Positions 45,315-54,123 of a DNA stretch of 64,000 bases are shown in pieces. A program made the translations under genes and the position numbers. Each line of letters opens with the position of its first letter. Position 1 is the stretch's first letter. The stretch is from Phaeobacter sp. 22II1-1F12B (GTDB lineage Bacteria; Pseudomonadota; Alphaproteobacteria; Rhodobacterales; Rhodobacteraceae): the NCBI RefSeq assembly GCF_002210165.1, contig NZ_AQQP01000016.1, positions 42,774 to 106,773 on the forward strand. Direction: 5' to 3'. The notes beneath the pieces were generated by a model that ran no database searches, was not told the DNA's origin, and saw only the letters and a list, made by a program, of their open reading frames with translations.

Positions 45315-46366
45315 GCCTGATCGTCCATCCCGATCCGCAGCAACCGGCTGGCGGTTTCGCCTTTTTCGAACTGCCGGAAGGAAGGCTGACGGGGGAGGAG
45401 GCGAAGGTTGCGATCTTTGATGCCTATGGCGAACGCTGGCTGGCCGAAGGGGAGGGGCAATGGCAGGCCGATCCGCATGAATTCGGACCCTACAAGGTCT
45501 ATCGTCACGAAGGGGCGGACTGGCTGCGCGTCGGACCCGAGATCGTCGACCAGATCGAGGAATATGCACCGCTGAAGATCCGCGTCGCCGGGCGTGACTA
45601 TGACGTGAACTGGCCGGATGACGTGCCGCCCCGCGCCGGCGCGGCGGTGCGCGGCGGGTTGCAGCCTGTGGCGCGCGCGCAGGCGGAGGAGTCTGTTTCG
45701 CAGCTTGTGGGCCGGGTCCAGAATGAGCCCGAGCCGGTCGAGATCGAAAAACCGAAAACGATGCCGGAGCAACCGCCGGTCGAGACGCCTGCGGCCGAGG
45801 AACCGGTGCGCAGATCGCCGCGACGACGGCGGCGTTTGCGCAGGCTCCTGCTGGCGCTTGGGGTGATCCTTCTGCTACTGGCGGGCGGGCTGCTCTGGTG
45901 GTATTTCGATCCGCTGTCCGTGATTGCGACCGAAGAACCGGTTCAGAACAACACCGAGGAAGAGGTCATCACGCAGGAGATTGTGCCGGACAATCCCTGC
46001 TCTCGCGAGGCGCTGCGGGCGATTTCGGGCGGGTTCGCCGGGGTCGATCAGAGGTTGCGGGAATGCGGATCAGAGGTCTCTGCCGATACCGCGCTGGCGC
46101 TGGTCGAGACCTATGCCGGGGTGGACGATCCGGCGGCGCTTTATCTCTTTGGCGCGCTTTATGATGGTGAAACGCTTGAGGCGCGGATCGAGAACCTGAT
46201 CGGTCTGAGCTTTGAGCCCGACGATGCAAAAGCGGCGGAATATTACGCCCGCGCCGTTGAAGCCGGGTCGGGCCGGGCGACCGCGACCCTTGCGGCGACC
46301 TGCGAGAGACTGTCCGGATCGGGCGATACATTGGCGAGAGGGGCTTTTGATGATTACTGCCGGTAA
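45311..46366 (+). CDS. Single-pass membrane protein with Sel1-like periplasmic tail (cluster gene 6)
   Basis: 351 aa, function unknown. It has a cytosolic N-terminal domain (about 1-110; DAYGERWLAEGEGQW, YKVYRHEGADWLRVG) and an acidic linker, then basic RRSPRRRRRLRR before a TM helix (about 178-198). The periplasmic tail ends with repeats of the Sel1/TPR type (DDPAALYLFGALYDG; DDAKAAEYYARAVEAGSGRATATLA). The start overlaps the SrfC stop (ATGA) and the end overlaps the vWA gene start by 17 bp, so it is embedded in the same operon. It may recruit the cytosolic SrfB/SrfC to the membrane (inference). Confidence 0.7.
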   Translation: MSLIVHPDPQQPAGGFAFFELPEGRLTGEEAKVAIFDAYGERWLAEGEGQWQADPHEFGPYKVYRHEGADWLRVGPEIVDQIEEYAPLKIRVAGRDYDVNWPDDVPPRAGAAVRGGLQPVARAQAEESVSQLVGRVQNEPEPVEIEKPKTMPEQPPVETPAAEEPVRRSPRRRRRLRRLLLALGVILLLLAGGLLWWYFDPLSVIATEEPVQNNTEEEVITQEIVPDNPCSREALRAISGGFAGVDQRLRECGSEVSADTALALVETYAGVDDPAALYLFGALYDGETLEARIENLIGLSFEPDDAKAAEYYARAVEAGSGRATATLAATCERLSGSGDTLARGAFDDYCR

Positions 46367-48272
46367 AACCCTGTTTCTGTCGGCTCTGCTGGGGCTTGGG
46401 CTGAGTGCCGGGGCGGTTGTAGCGCAGGAGGGCGAGCGCCCGCTGCTGCGCGAGGGGCGTGAAACCGTCTATCAGCGGGTGCTGACGCGCCCCGGTGCCA
46501 CGCTACTGGATGCGCGCGACGGGGAAGAGCTGCGAGTCTACCCGGCGTTTCAACCGCTTTATGTATTCGCGGCCGAACCGGGCTGGGTGCAGGTCGGGCC
46601 ATCGGTCTCTGCACCGCCTGAAGGCTGGGTGACCGAGGACTCGGTGGTCGAATGGAAACAGAATATCGTCGCGGCCTTTACCAACCCGGCGGGCCGCGAG
46701 CGCCAGATCCTGTTCGAGAGCGAGGAGCGGCTGCGCGATCTGATGGAACACGAGGCGCTGCGCGAGATGCAGGGCCAGATCCTGCAAGAGATCGAAACGG
46801 GCGAGGTACCGGATGATCGTGGCGTCGTCGCCGCCGAACCGCCGGTCTACGTCAATATCGTCGATCAGCTTTACCTCATGCCAATCCTCGATTTCACGCA
46901 GGACCTGCATCCGCTGAACTATGACGAGAACCTGCTGATGGAGGTGGCCTCGGTGCCGCTGCGCGCGGAGGGAGAGACTGCCGCGCCATCTGGCGGGACT
47001 GATGATTTCGACGTGGGGATCGTGTTTGTCTTTGATACGACCCAGTCGATGGAGCCGTATATCTCGCGCACACAGAGCGCGGTTGAGCAGGTGGTGCGCG
47101 ACATGCGCGGCTCGGATATCGGGGACCATGTGCAATTCGGCGTGGTCGGGTTCCGCGACAGTATCGAGGCCGCGCCCGCGCTTGAATACCGGACCCGGAC
47201 GCTGCTGCCGCTGCAACGGCGGCAGGATCAGACCGAGGTGCTAGCCACCATCCGCGCCGCGACGCGGGTGGCGCAGGCCGACAGCCCGGGGTTCAACGAG
47301 GACAGCCTTGCCGGGGTCGAGGATGCCATAGACCTGACTGACTGGAACGGCGGCGGCGATCCTTTCGATGCGCGGATCGTCATCCTGATCACCGATGCCG
47401 GTCCCAAGGATGCGCGCGACCCGAATGCGCGCTCGGCCATCGGTACCAAGGAATTGCAGCGCGCGGCGCAGGACAAGGGGATCGCGGTGATGACGCTGCA
47501 CCTCAAGACCACCGCCGGGGGCGAAGCGCAGCATGCCTATGCGGCGGATTCCTATCGCAGCCTGTCGCGGTTTCAGGACGACACCTATTACTATGGGATC
47601 GACAATGGCTCGCCACAGGCGCTGGAGGCGACGGTCAAACGGCTTGTTACGGCGATGAGCGACGTGATCCGCCGGGCGCAGGATGAAACCCCGGTCCTGA
47701 GTTCAGAAGAGACCGGCGAAGAGCTGGTGAACCTCGGGCTGGCGATGCAGCTTGCCTATCTTGGCCGCAAGCAGGGCGCGCAGGTGCCGGACGTGATCCG
47801 GGGCTGGGTGTCGGAGAAGGCAATCGAAGACCCCTCGCGGCTGGCGATCGAGCCGCGTCTTCTGGTGACCAAGAACGAGATGGCGACGATGGCCGATCTG
47901 CTGTCGAACCTGCTCGATCTGGGTGAGCAGAGCCGCAGCGCCGAGGATGCGGCGAGCTTTTTCGCGCAGGTGCGCGACGTGGTGGCGCGGATGGCGCAGA
48001 ACCCGGACCGGCTGGTGAACACGGATGTGGAAACGCTGGGCGGTGCGCTCGAATTTCTCGAAGACCTTCCGTATGAAAGCCAGTTGATGCTGACGACCGA
48101 GGAACGCTGGTCGCAAAGTGCGATGAACCGGCGGCAGATTCTTGACGGGATGCGCCAGAAGCTTGTGCAATATCGCAAGTGGCTGCTGGATCCCTCGGTC
48201 TGGACCCGGCTTTATCCCGAGGCGCCGGATGGCGAATATGTCTTTGCGATGCCGTTCGACGTTCTTCCCTGA
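46350..48272 (+). CDS. Exported vWA-domain protein with SH3b-like N-terminus (cluster gene 7)
   Basis: 640 aa, periplasmic. It has a signal peptide (about 1-25, ending AGAVVAQ), an SH3b-like segment (about 40-105), and a vWA domain (about 220-430) with MIDAS motif DTTQS at 229-233, Thr in VLATIRAATR and Asp in LITDAGPKD. A helical C-terminal part follows to 640. The vWA domain with its upstream segment recalls the C-terminal part of the type VI kinase PpkA, here without any kinase. The ATG at 46350, preceded by GAGAGGGG, is chosen. It probably binds partner proteins in a metal-dependent way. Confidence 0.75.
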   Translation: MITAGKTLFLSALLGLGLSAGAVVAQEGERPLLREGRETVYQRVLTRPGATLLDARDGEELRVYPAFQPLYVFAAEPGWVQVGPSVSAPPEGWVTEDSVVEWKQNIVAAFTNPAGRERQILFESEERLRDLMEHEALREMQGQILQEIETGEVPDDRGVVAAEPPVYVNIVDQLYLMPILDFTQDLHPLNYDENLLMEVASVPLRAEGETAAPSGGTDDFDVGIVFVFDTTQSMEPYISRTQSAVEQVVRDMRGSDIGDHVQFGVVGFRDSIEAAPALEYRTRTLLPLQRRQDQTEVLATIRAATRVAQADSPGFNEDSLAGVEDAIDLTDWNGGGDPFDARIVILITDAGPKDARDPNARSAIGTKELQRAAQDKGIAVMTLHLKTTAGGEAQHAYAADSYRSLSRFQDDTYYYGIDNGSPQALEATVKRLVTAMSDVIRRAQDETPVLSSEETGEELVNLGLAMQLAYLGRKQGAQVPDVIRGWVSEKAIEDPSRLAIEPRLLVTKNEMATMADLLSNLLDLGEQSRSAEDAASFFAQVRDVVARMAQNPDRLVNTDVETLGGALEFLEDLPYESQLMLTTEERWSQSAMNRRQILDGMRQKLVQYRKWLLDPSVWTRLYPEAPDGEYVFAMPFDVLP

Positions 48273-48278
48273 GAGCTG

Positions 48279-49001
48279 ATGGACCGGGGCCTGCATTTGC
48301 AATCTGGTCGGATCGAGCTTGCCGATGGCGAGCGGTCCTTTCGGCTCGAGGTCGATGATTTCCGGCTGCTGCCCGGGCAGGCCGTGGCGCTGACCGGGGC
48401 CAGCGGATCGGGCAAGACTCTGCTGTTGGAACTGCTTGGCCTGCTGCGCGCGCCTGCGCGGGGTGCGGCGTATCGCTGGGAAGGTGAGAAGGGATCGCGC
48501 GATCTTGCCGCGCTCTGGGCGAAAGGGCCACGCGGGGCAGAGCTTGCCCGGATGCGCGGGGCGCTTTTCGGCTTCGTGCCGCAGACCGGCGGTTTGGTCC
48601 CGTTCCTGAGCGTCACCGAGAACGTCGCCCTGCCACAGAAGGTCACGGGACGGATCGACGCCACGCGCGTGCGTGAATTGATCGAGCGGCTGGAAATCAC
48701 GGATGTGGCCGGGCTGCGCCCAGCGGCCCTGTCCATCGGTCAGCGCCAGCGCACCGCGATTGCCCGCGCCCTTGCGCATCGCCCGCCCTTTGTCGTCGCC
48801 GATGAACCGACCGCCGCGCTGGACCCCGAGGCGGCGGACCGGGTGCTGACGCTGTTGCTGGAGACCGCCGAGGCGCAAAAAAGCGGGGTGATCCTTTCGT
48901 CGCATGATCTCGACCGGGTCGCGCGTTTCGGGCTTGAACGGCACGGTTTGGTTGTCAGCAATGACCCCGTGGTCAGTCGGCTGGAGCTTGTGACATGCTG
49001 A
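48279..49001 (+). CDS. ABC transporter ATPase, LolD/TagT-like (cluster gene 8)
   Basis: 240-aa cytosolic ATPase. Walker A is GASGSGKT (40-47), the Q-loop is FVPQTGG, and the signature LSIGQRQR differs from LSGGQ by one residue. Walker B is FVVADEPTAALDPE, and the switch His is in LSSHDLD. Its size and motifs match the LolD/MacB/FtsE-type ATPases, which do not import or export in the usual way but drive mechanotransmission. It overlaps the permease gene by 7 bp. TagT of the type VI TagTSR set is the closest functional analogue by context. Confidence 0.8.
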   Translation: MDRGLHLQSGRIELADGERSFRLEVDDFRLLPGQAVALTGASGSGKTLLLELLGLLRAPARGAAYRWEGEKGSRDLAALWAKGPRGAELARMRGALFGFVPQTGGLVPFLSVTENVALPQKVTGRIDATRVRELIERLEITDVAGLRPAALSIGQRQRTAIARALAHRPPFVVADEPTAALDPEAADRVLTLLLETAEAQKSGVILSSHDLDRVARFGLERHGLVVSNDPVVSRLELVTC

Positions 49002-50191
49002 TCCTGCGGCTGGCATGGGCGGATATGATCCGCGACCGGTTCTTCCTGTTCTGCAACGCGGCGGTGATGGTTGGGATATTGGTGCCGCTACTTGTGCTCT
49101 TCGGGGTAAAGAACGGGGTCTATACGGCACTGATCGGGGAAATGCTCGCCGATCCGGCGAACTTGCAGATCGATACGGCGGGGAACGTGACGCTGTCCGA
49201 GGCGGATATCGCACCGCTACGCGACTGGCCCGAGATCGCTTTTTTGACCCCCAAGGTGCGCGGACAATTCGATTACGTGAACCTGCGCCCGGTGGACGGG
49301 CGGCGCATCCGCGCGGCACTGATGGTGCCGACCGGTGCGGGCGATCCGACATTGCCCGACGGCGCGATGCTGGCCGAAGGCGAAGTCGCGGTTAGCGCCC
49401 AGCTTGCGGAGCAGCTTGAGTTGCAGGCGGGCGATGCGGTGCAGCTCATCACGCAGGCCGAGGACCGCCCGCGCCAGCTCGTGCTGGACAAGCGGATCGG
49501 GCTGGTGCTTGACCCTGGCGCGACTTCGGGGCGGGCGGTGCTGGCGCCATTCGAGACTCTGTCGCTGATCGAGGCGTTCTACGACAGCTACAGCCTGCCG
49601 GAGTACGGCATCGAAGGCAGCCGCGAACTGGCGGAGCGGGTGCCGGCCTATGCCGGGCTGAGGATCTATGCGCACCGGCTTGAGGATCTGTCGGCGCTGC
49701 AATCCCGTGTCGAGAGCGAGCTGGGTCTGGGGACCACCGCCAATACCCGCGCGGTGGACTCGCTTTTGGGCCTGGGGCGAAAGCTGAACATGGCGCTGGC
49801 GGGTACGGCTGTGCTGGCCGCGCTGGGTCTGGGCGCGGCGCTGGTGCTGGGGTTCTGGTCGGATGTGGCGCGCAAACGAGGGGTGCTGGCGGGCATCGCG
49901 CTGATCGGTGTGCCCAGTCGCCAGCTTGCGTTGTTCCCGGTGATACAGGCCGGGCTGACCGCCTGCATTGGGCTGATCCTGTCCTTTGCGATCTTCCTTG
50001 TCGCCGGGCAGGGGGCCGAGGCGCTGTTCGGGCAGGGGTTGCCCGGTGCCGCGCCGCTGGTGCTCTTGCAGCCGGGACAGGCGCTGGCCATCGCCGTGGC
50101 GGTGTTGGTGCTCGTCGTGGTGGCTGCCGGGGCGGCGGCGTGGTCGGCGCTGCGGCTTGATCCGGCCAGCGTGCTGCGCGAGGCCGCATGA
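48995..50191 (+). CDS. FtsX-like ABC permease, LolCE/TagS-like (cluster gene 9)
   Basis: 398-aa inner-membrane protein with one TM near the N-terminus (about 20-42; FLFCNAAVMVGILVPLLVLFG). A periplasmic domain follows (about 45-265), then three TMs at the C-terminus (about 268-290, 310-340, 365-385), the FtsX/MacB topology. The C-terminal LDPASVLREA is typical of this family. It is coupled to the ATPase upstream and the FGE-like gene downstream (4-bp overlap). It probably transmits ATP-driven motion to periplasmic partners. Confidence 0.8.
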   Translation: MLILRLAWADMIRDRFFLFCNAAVMVGILVPLLVLFGVKNGVYTALIGEMLADPANLQIDTAGNVTLSEADIAPLRDWPEIAFLTPKVRGQFDYVNLRPVDGRRIRAALMVPTGAGDPTLPDGAMLAEGEVAVSAQLAEQLELQAGDAVQLITQAEDRPRQLVLDKRIGLVLDPGATSGRAVLAPFETLSLIEAFYDSYSLPEYGIEGSRELAERVPAYAGLRIYAHRLEDLSALQSRVESELGLGTTANTRAVDSLLGLGRKLNMALAGTAVLAALGLGAALVLGFWSDVARKRGVLAGIALIGVPSRQLALFPVIQAGLTACIGLILSFAIFLVAGQGAEALFGQGLPGAAPLVLLQPGQALAIAVAVLVLVVVAAGAAAWSALRLDPASVLREAA

Positions 50192-51762
50192 TGCGCAGCT
50201 TGTGGATTAATATCGCCTGTTGCCTCGCGCTCGCCGCGCCCTTGGCGGCGCAGACGGAATCCGGCGACGCGCCCTGGCCGAAAGAGCTATACGATCCTGC
50301 CTTTGAAGGGGCGCCCGCCGACCTGATCCTGCCGATGCCCTGCGGCGGGGCGATGGCGTTTCAGCAGGTGAACGTACCGATGGAGGCCCCCGATCCGATG
50401 GCCGACCGCCGGGTCCGGCTTGGGCAGACGCAGGAGGAAAGCGGCTATTCCGATTACCTGCATCCGGCTTTTCTGCGCGGCTCTTTCACCGATGAGAATT
50501 CGGGTGCGACCTATTATTACATCGCGCGGTATGAGCTGACCCGGGGCCAGTTCCGCGCGCTGAGCGGGGATTGCGAGACGCCGACGCGGGCGGACCGCAT
50601 CGCACAGGGCGAGATTTCGTGGTTCGACGCGCAGGCGCTGGCGCAGGCTTATTCCGGTTGGCTGCTGTCAGTGCGCCCGCCCGAACTGCCGATGGCCGAT
50701 GGTGTGCCGGGTTTCGTGCGCCTGCCGACAGAGGCCGAATGGGAATATGCAACGCGGGGCGGGGCGCGGATTGAACCGACGCTGTTCCCGGGGCGTCGCT
50801 TCTTTGGCGATGGCGACCTGCGCGACTATGCGCGTTATCAGGCGCCCGGATCGTCGCGCGGCACGCTTGGCGCGGTGGGGCTGCGCAAACCGAACCCGCT
50901 TGGGCTTTACGACGTCTATGGCAATGCCGAGGAGCTGATGATGGAGCCGTTCCGGCTGAACGCGCTGGGACGTGCGGGCGGGCAGGTGGGCGGTATCGTC
51001 ACGCGCGGCGGATCGGTGCTGTCGCAGGCTGCGCAGATCTATAGCGCGGTGCGTACCGAATACCCGCCCTATGACTTGTCGAGCGGGCAGCCGCTTGGGG
51101 CGGAGACATTCGGCATGCGGCTGGTTATTGCCACCCACATCACCACCTCCGACGCGCGGCTGCGGGCGATACGGGACAGGTGGCAGGCGCTGGCCGATAC
51201 GCTTGACGTGCAGACAGATGCCGATCCGCAGACATTGCTGTCCGGGCTGATCGACGCGGAAATCGACCCGTCACGGCGCGACGCGCTGACCGATCTTGAT
51301 CTTGAATTCCGCCGTGCGACGGACCGCGCCCAGACCGCGCTGCAACAATCGGCGCGGGCGACTTTGCTGGCGGGTGCCGTGTTCGTGGATTCCATTATCG
51401 AGACAACGGCAGATATCGCGGCAAAGGCGGCCAATATCCGGATGCTGGTGGATCTGCAGCGCGCCCGCAGCCAGACGCCTGTCTATGCCCGCCAGCTTGA
51501 CCGGCATGTGGAAGAGATCAACGCGATGCGGCGCGAGCAGGCGACGTTCCTTCTGTCGTTCCGCGCCGCCCTTGAATCGTTAAGCTCGGACGTGCCGGAA
51601 CCGGCCCGAGTCGCAGCCTATAACGTGCTGAGCGAGGAATTGTCGCTTGCCGGGCGCGGGCAGGTGGCGCGGATGCTGGAGCGGTTCTGGGAGGACCTTG
51701 CGTATTACGGAATGCATCCGGATCTGGAGATCGACGCGCTGCGCGACCTCGCGCTTGAGTGA
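50188..51762 (+). CDS. Exported FGE/SUMF1-like protein, TagR-like (cluster gene 10)
   Basis: 524 aa, with signal peptide at about 1-21 (ACCLALAAPLAAQ). Residues about 60-320 have the formylglycine-generating-enzyme fold (YELTRGQF, VRLPTEAEWEYATRGGA, NPLGLYDVYGNAEEL, VTRGGSVLS, GAETFGMRLV). The catalytic cysteines expected in the GG..W/C-R region are not seen, so it is unlikely to be an oxidase and more likely a binding scaffold. The C-terminal third is helical. In type VI systems TagR is an FGE-like regulator beside TagT and TagS, matching the two preceding genes. The ATG overlaps the permease stop by 4 bp. Confidence 0.75.
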   Translation: MMRSLWINIACCLALAAPLAAQTESGDAPWPKELYDPAFEGAPADLILPMPCGGAMAFQQVNVPMEAPDPMADRRVRLGQTQEESGYSDYLHPAFLRGSFTDENSGATYYYIARYELTRGQFRALSGDCETPTRADRIAQGEISWFDAQALAQAYSGWLLSVRPPELPMADGVPGFVRLPTEAEWEYATRGGARIEPTLFPGRRFFGDGDLRDYARYQAPGSSRGTLGAVGLRKPNPLGLYDVYGNAEELMMEPFRLNALGRAGGQVGGIVTRGGSVLSQAAQIYSAVRTEYPPYDLSSGQPLGAETFGMRLVIATHITTSDARLRAIRDRWQALADTLDVQTDADPQTLLSGLIDAEIDPSRRDALTDLDLEFRRATDRAQTALQQSARATLLAGAVFVDSIIETTADIAAKAANIRMLVDLQRARSQTPVYARQLDRHVEEINAMRREQATFLLSFRAALESLSSDVPEPARVAAYNVLSEELSLAGRGQVARMLERFWEDLAYYGMHPDLEIDALRDLALE

Positions 51763-51959
51763 AATCGACGCGGGAAAGCCACCGGTGCGGATTTGCGCCA
51801 ATTCCCCTTAATTTGATCGCGCTGACCGGTATGCACGCTTGACTTTCAAGTCTATGTTTGTTCGTCTCTTGTTCCATGGCGGGGAGTCATTGACCACCGT
51901 ACCGATCATGTTGCGTGCGCGTGGCTGACCAAAGTTTGCTACCGGAGGGTTTCTTTATC

Positions 51960-53288
51960 ATGTTTAAAACAAAACACATTTGTGCGTCTTTCGTTGCTGC
52001 CAGTCTTGTGGCCGTGCCGGTTCAGCGGGCTCAGGCCAACGAGGCTGCGGCATTCCTGGGCGGTGCGCTGCTCAGCGGCATCATCGTGAACGAAGTCAAC
52101 AAGAACAAGCGTCGCAAGACCTACAGCAGCTCGAATTCGGCGGCTTATTCGGCGCAGCGGGCTCAGAACCGTCAGGTTCAGACCGCGCTCAACTATTTCG
52201 GCTATAACGTCGGCAGCGCCGATGGGGTGCTTGGCAGCCGTTCGCGCGCCGGTATCTCGCAGTACCAGGCGCAGATGGGGTTCAACCCGGACGGTCGGCT
52301 TGACGACTATGAGCGTGACTTCCTGCTGGGCAGCCACCAGCGCGCGCTCGCCAGTTCGCACGTAGCGCCTTACAACCAGATCATCGCGTCGCAGGGGCCG
52401 TCGGGTCTGCTGCGGACCTATCGCAACGAACAGCTGGGCATTTCGACCACCGCTGCGGTTCAGCCCGCGCCGGCACCGGCTCCGGTTCCTGCGCCGGCAC
52501 CTGCACCGGTTGCGGCGGCAGCAGCCCCTGCGCCGGCTCCCGCGCCCGCACCTGCGCCGGCCCCGACACAGCCTGTCACCACCCGGTCGGAAACCGCAAC
52601 GCTGCCCAACTTTACCTTTGGGCAGACCGATCGCTCGGTAAATGAGCACTGCAACGAGATCAACGTGCTGACTGCCGCCAATGGCGGGATCACCGCACCG
52701 GGCCGCGTGTCGGATTCCGAATTCGTCCTGAACGAACAGTTCTGCCTTGCCCGGACCCATGCGATGGCGGAAAGCAGCTCGATCACTGCGACGATCCCGA
52801 ACATGACGGATTCGCAGATCGAGGCACAATGCGGCGGTCTTGCGCAGGTCATCGCGCCGCAGCTTGACGGTCTGTCGATCAAGCGTCCCGATCAGGTGAT
52901 CAGCGACGCGTCAGCCGTGCTGCAAAGCTCGGGCCAGCCGATGGATCAGCTCGTCTCTGGCGGTAAGGTCTGCCTTGGCGTTGGTTACCGCATCGACGAT
53001 GCGCAGATGGCGCTGGCTTCGGCCGTGTTGCTCGCCTCGGCCGGTCAGCTTGGCTATGGCGAAGCGGTGAGCCACCATATGCGCGAAGGTTTCGGCACTT
53101 CCAAGGCGGATGCTTCGAAGTCTACCGCGTGGATGAACCTCGCGATGGACTCTGTCTCTTCGACCGCGGGCGCGGCCGTGATGGGCCAGTCGCCTGACCG
53201 GGTCGCCGTCATCGAAGAAGCGCTGAGCGGCAGCGGTGGTGGCGCAAGCAGCGCGGCCCTGCCGGTTTTCTCGGTGCCGAAGAACTGA
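51960..53288 (+). CDS. Exported peptidoglycan-binding domain protein
   Basis: 442 aa, periplasmic. The signal peptide ends at about 26 (VAVPVQRAQA). A glycine/alanine hydrophobic segment follows, then a PG_binding_1 domain (about 73-120; VQTALNYFGYNVGSADGVLGSRSRAGISQYQ). A PAPAPAPV linker (about 163-200) leads to a second, helical domain with a few cysteines (DRSVNEHCNEINVL, DSEFVLNEQFCLAR). GGAGGGT precedes the ATG. It has its own 197-bp upstream region and a terminator behind, so it is probably a separate transcription unit from the SrfB/C cluster. The enzymatic activity, if any, is unknown. Confidence 0.75.
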   Translation: MFKTKHICASFVAASLVAVPVQRAQANEAAAFLGGALLSGIIVNEVNKNKRRKTYSSSNSAAYSAQRAQNRQVQTALNYFGYNVGSADGVLGSRSRAGISQYQAQMGFNPDGRLDDYERDFLLGSHQRALASSHVAPYNQIIASQGPSGLLRTYRNEQLGISTTAAVQPAPAPAPVPAPAPAPVAAAAAPAPAPAPAPAPAPTQPVTTRSETATLPNFTFGQTDRSVNEHCNEINVLTAANGGITAPGRVSDSEFVLNEQFCLARTHAMAESSSITATIPNMTDSQIEAQCGGLAQVIAPQLDGLSIKRPDQVISDASAVLQSSGQPMDQLVSGGKVCLGVGYRIDDAQMALASAVLLASAGQLGYGEAVSHHMREGFGTSKADASKSTAWMNLAMDSVSSTAGAAVMGQSPDRVAVIEEALSGSGGGASSAALPVFSVPKN

Positions 53289-53316
53289 TCGACAGGACAT
53301 TTTGGAAATAAGGGAA

Positions 53317-53346
53317 TCGCCTGCCGTCTTCGGCGGGCGATTTTCG
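53317..53346 (+). terminator. Rho-independent terminator of the peptidoglycan-binding gene
   Basis: A 10-bp stem TCGCCTGCCG / CGGCGGGCGA with one mismatch (T opposite G) and a TCTT loop, followed by TTTT. Confidence 0.75.
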
Positions 53347-53509
53347 TTTCGGCCAAGGACAGCCATTTCAGGCACGGGCCGATTGCCGGAACATGCGTCC
53401 CTTGGGCACAGACATGCGGAACTTAACGTCTTTATGACGCGCGGGTGCTTGAATGCTTGGCGGGGCTGATCTAGCTAGACCCCAAACGGTGCAACGGAAA
53501 GCCGCCCTA

Positions 53510-53848
53510 ATGACCTATATCGTCAACGACAACTGCATTGCCTGCAAATACACCGACTGCGTCGAAGTCTGTCCTGTGGACTGCTTCTACGAAGGTGAGA
53601 ACATGCTGGTCATCCATCCGGATGAATGCATCGACTGCGGCGTGTGCGAACCGGAATGCCCGGCGGATGCGATCCGTCCGGACACGGATCCCGAGGCCGA
53701 GAAATGGGTGGAATTCAACCGCAAGTACTCCGAGCTCTGGCCGGTCATCATTACCCGCAAGGATCCGCTGCCCGAGGCCGAGGAGCGCGATGGCGAAGAG
53801 GGCAAGCTGGACAAGTACTTCTCGGAAGCGCCGGGCGAGGGCGGCTGA
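53510..53848 (+). CDS. fdxA: Seven-iron ferredoxin
   Basis: 112-aa cytosolic electron carrier. The first cluster ligands are in [18 protein letters not shown] and the second set in [17 protein letters not shown], giving one [3Fe-4S] and one [4Fe-4S] cluster as in FdxA of Alphaproteobacteria. A C-terminal acidic extension follows ([16 protein letters not shown]...). Start ATG 53510 with CGGAAAG upstream; the codons before it do not resemble ferredoxin. carD follows 275 bp downstream, a neighbourhood I recognise from other Rhodobacteraceae. Confidence 0.9.
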   Translation: MTYIVNDNCIACKYTDCVEVCPVDCFYEGENMLVIHPDECIDCGVCEPECPADAIRPDTDPEAEKWVEFNRKYSELWPVIITRKDPLPEAEERDGEEGKLDKYFSEAPGEGG

Positions 53849-53861
53849 TCGATTCGCCCTT

Positions 53862-53880
53862 TGCCTTGCACGGCAAGGCA
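53862..53880. terminator. Perfect 8-bp stem after fdxA
   Basis: TGCCTTGC-ACG-GCAAGGCA, perfect pairing with a 3-base loop, just past the fdxA stop. No T-tract follows, so its role as a terminator is uncertain. Confidence 0.4.
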
Positions 53881-54123
53881 TGCCACAGTGCGAAAAATGC
53901 CGTGATTCACTGAGGTTTCGAAGATGACCCAACGTCATCTTCCAATCATGCAGTTTTTGTGATATATTTATCCTACAGATGATGGAAAATACCGGATCGT
54001 CCGCGACGCGCTCACGTCGGGATGGGCATATCGGAGATTGAGAACGCTGTTGGACGGGTCATACAAGTGGCCCGCTGCGGTGTCTTTGTCGCCTAAAGCA
54101 CCCGGTCTGCAAGGAAGTGCTGA

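Noticed and set aside
43200..45569. 789-aa minus-strand frame opposite srfC
   Set aside because: Arg/His/Pro-rich antisense frame; SrfC on the plus strand has ordered GTPase motifs.
46350..51762. A complete type VI secretion system
   Set aside because: No VipA/B, Hcp, VgrG, ClpV, TssJ/L/M or kinase genes are in the window; only TagTSR/vWA-like types appear.
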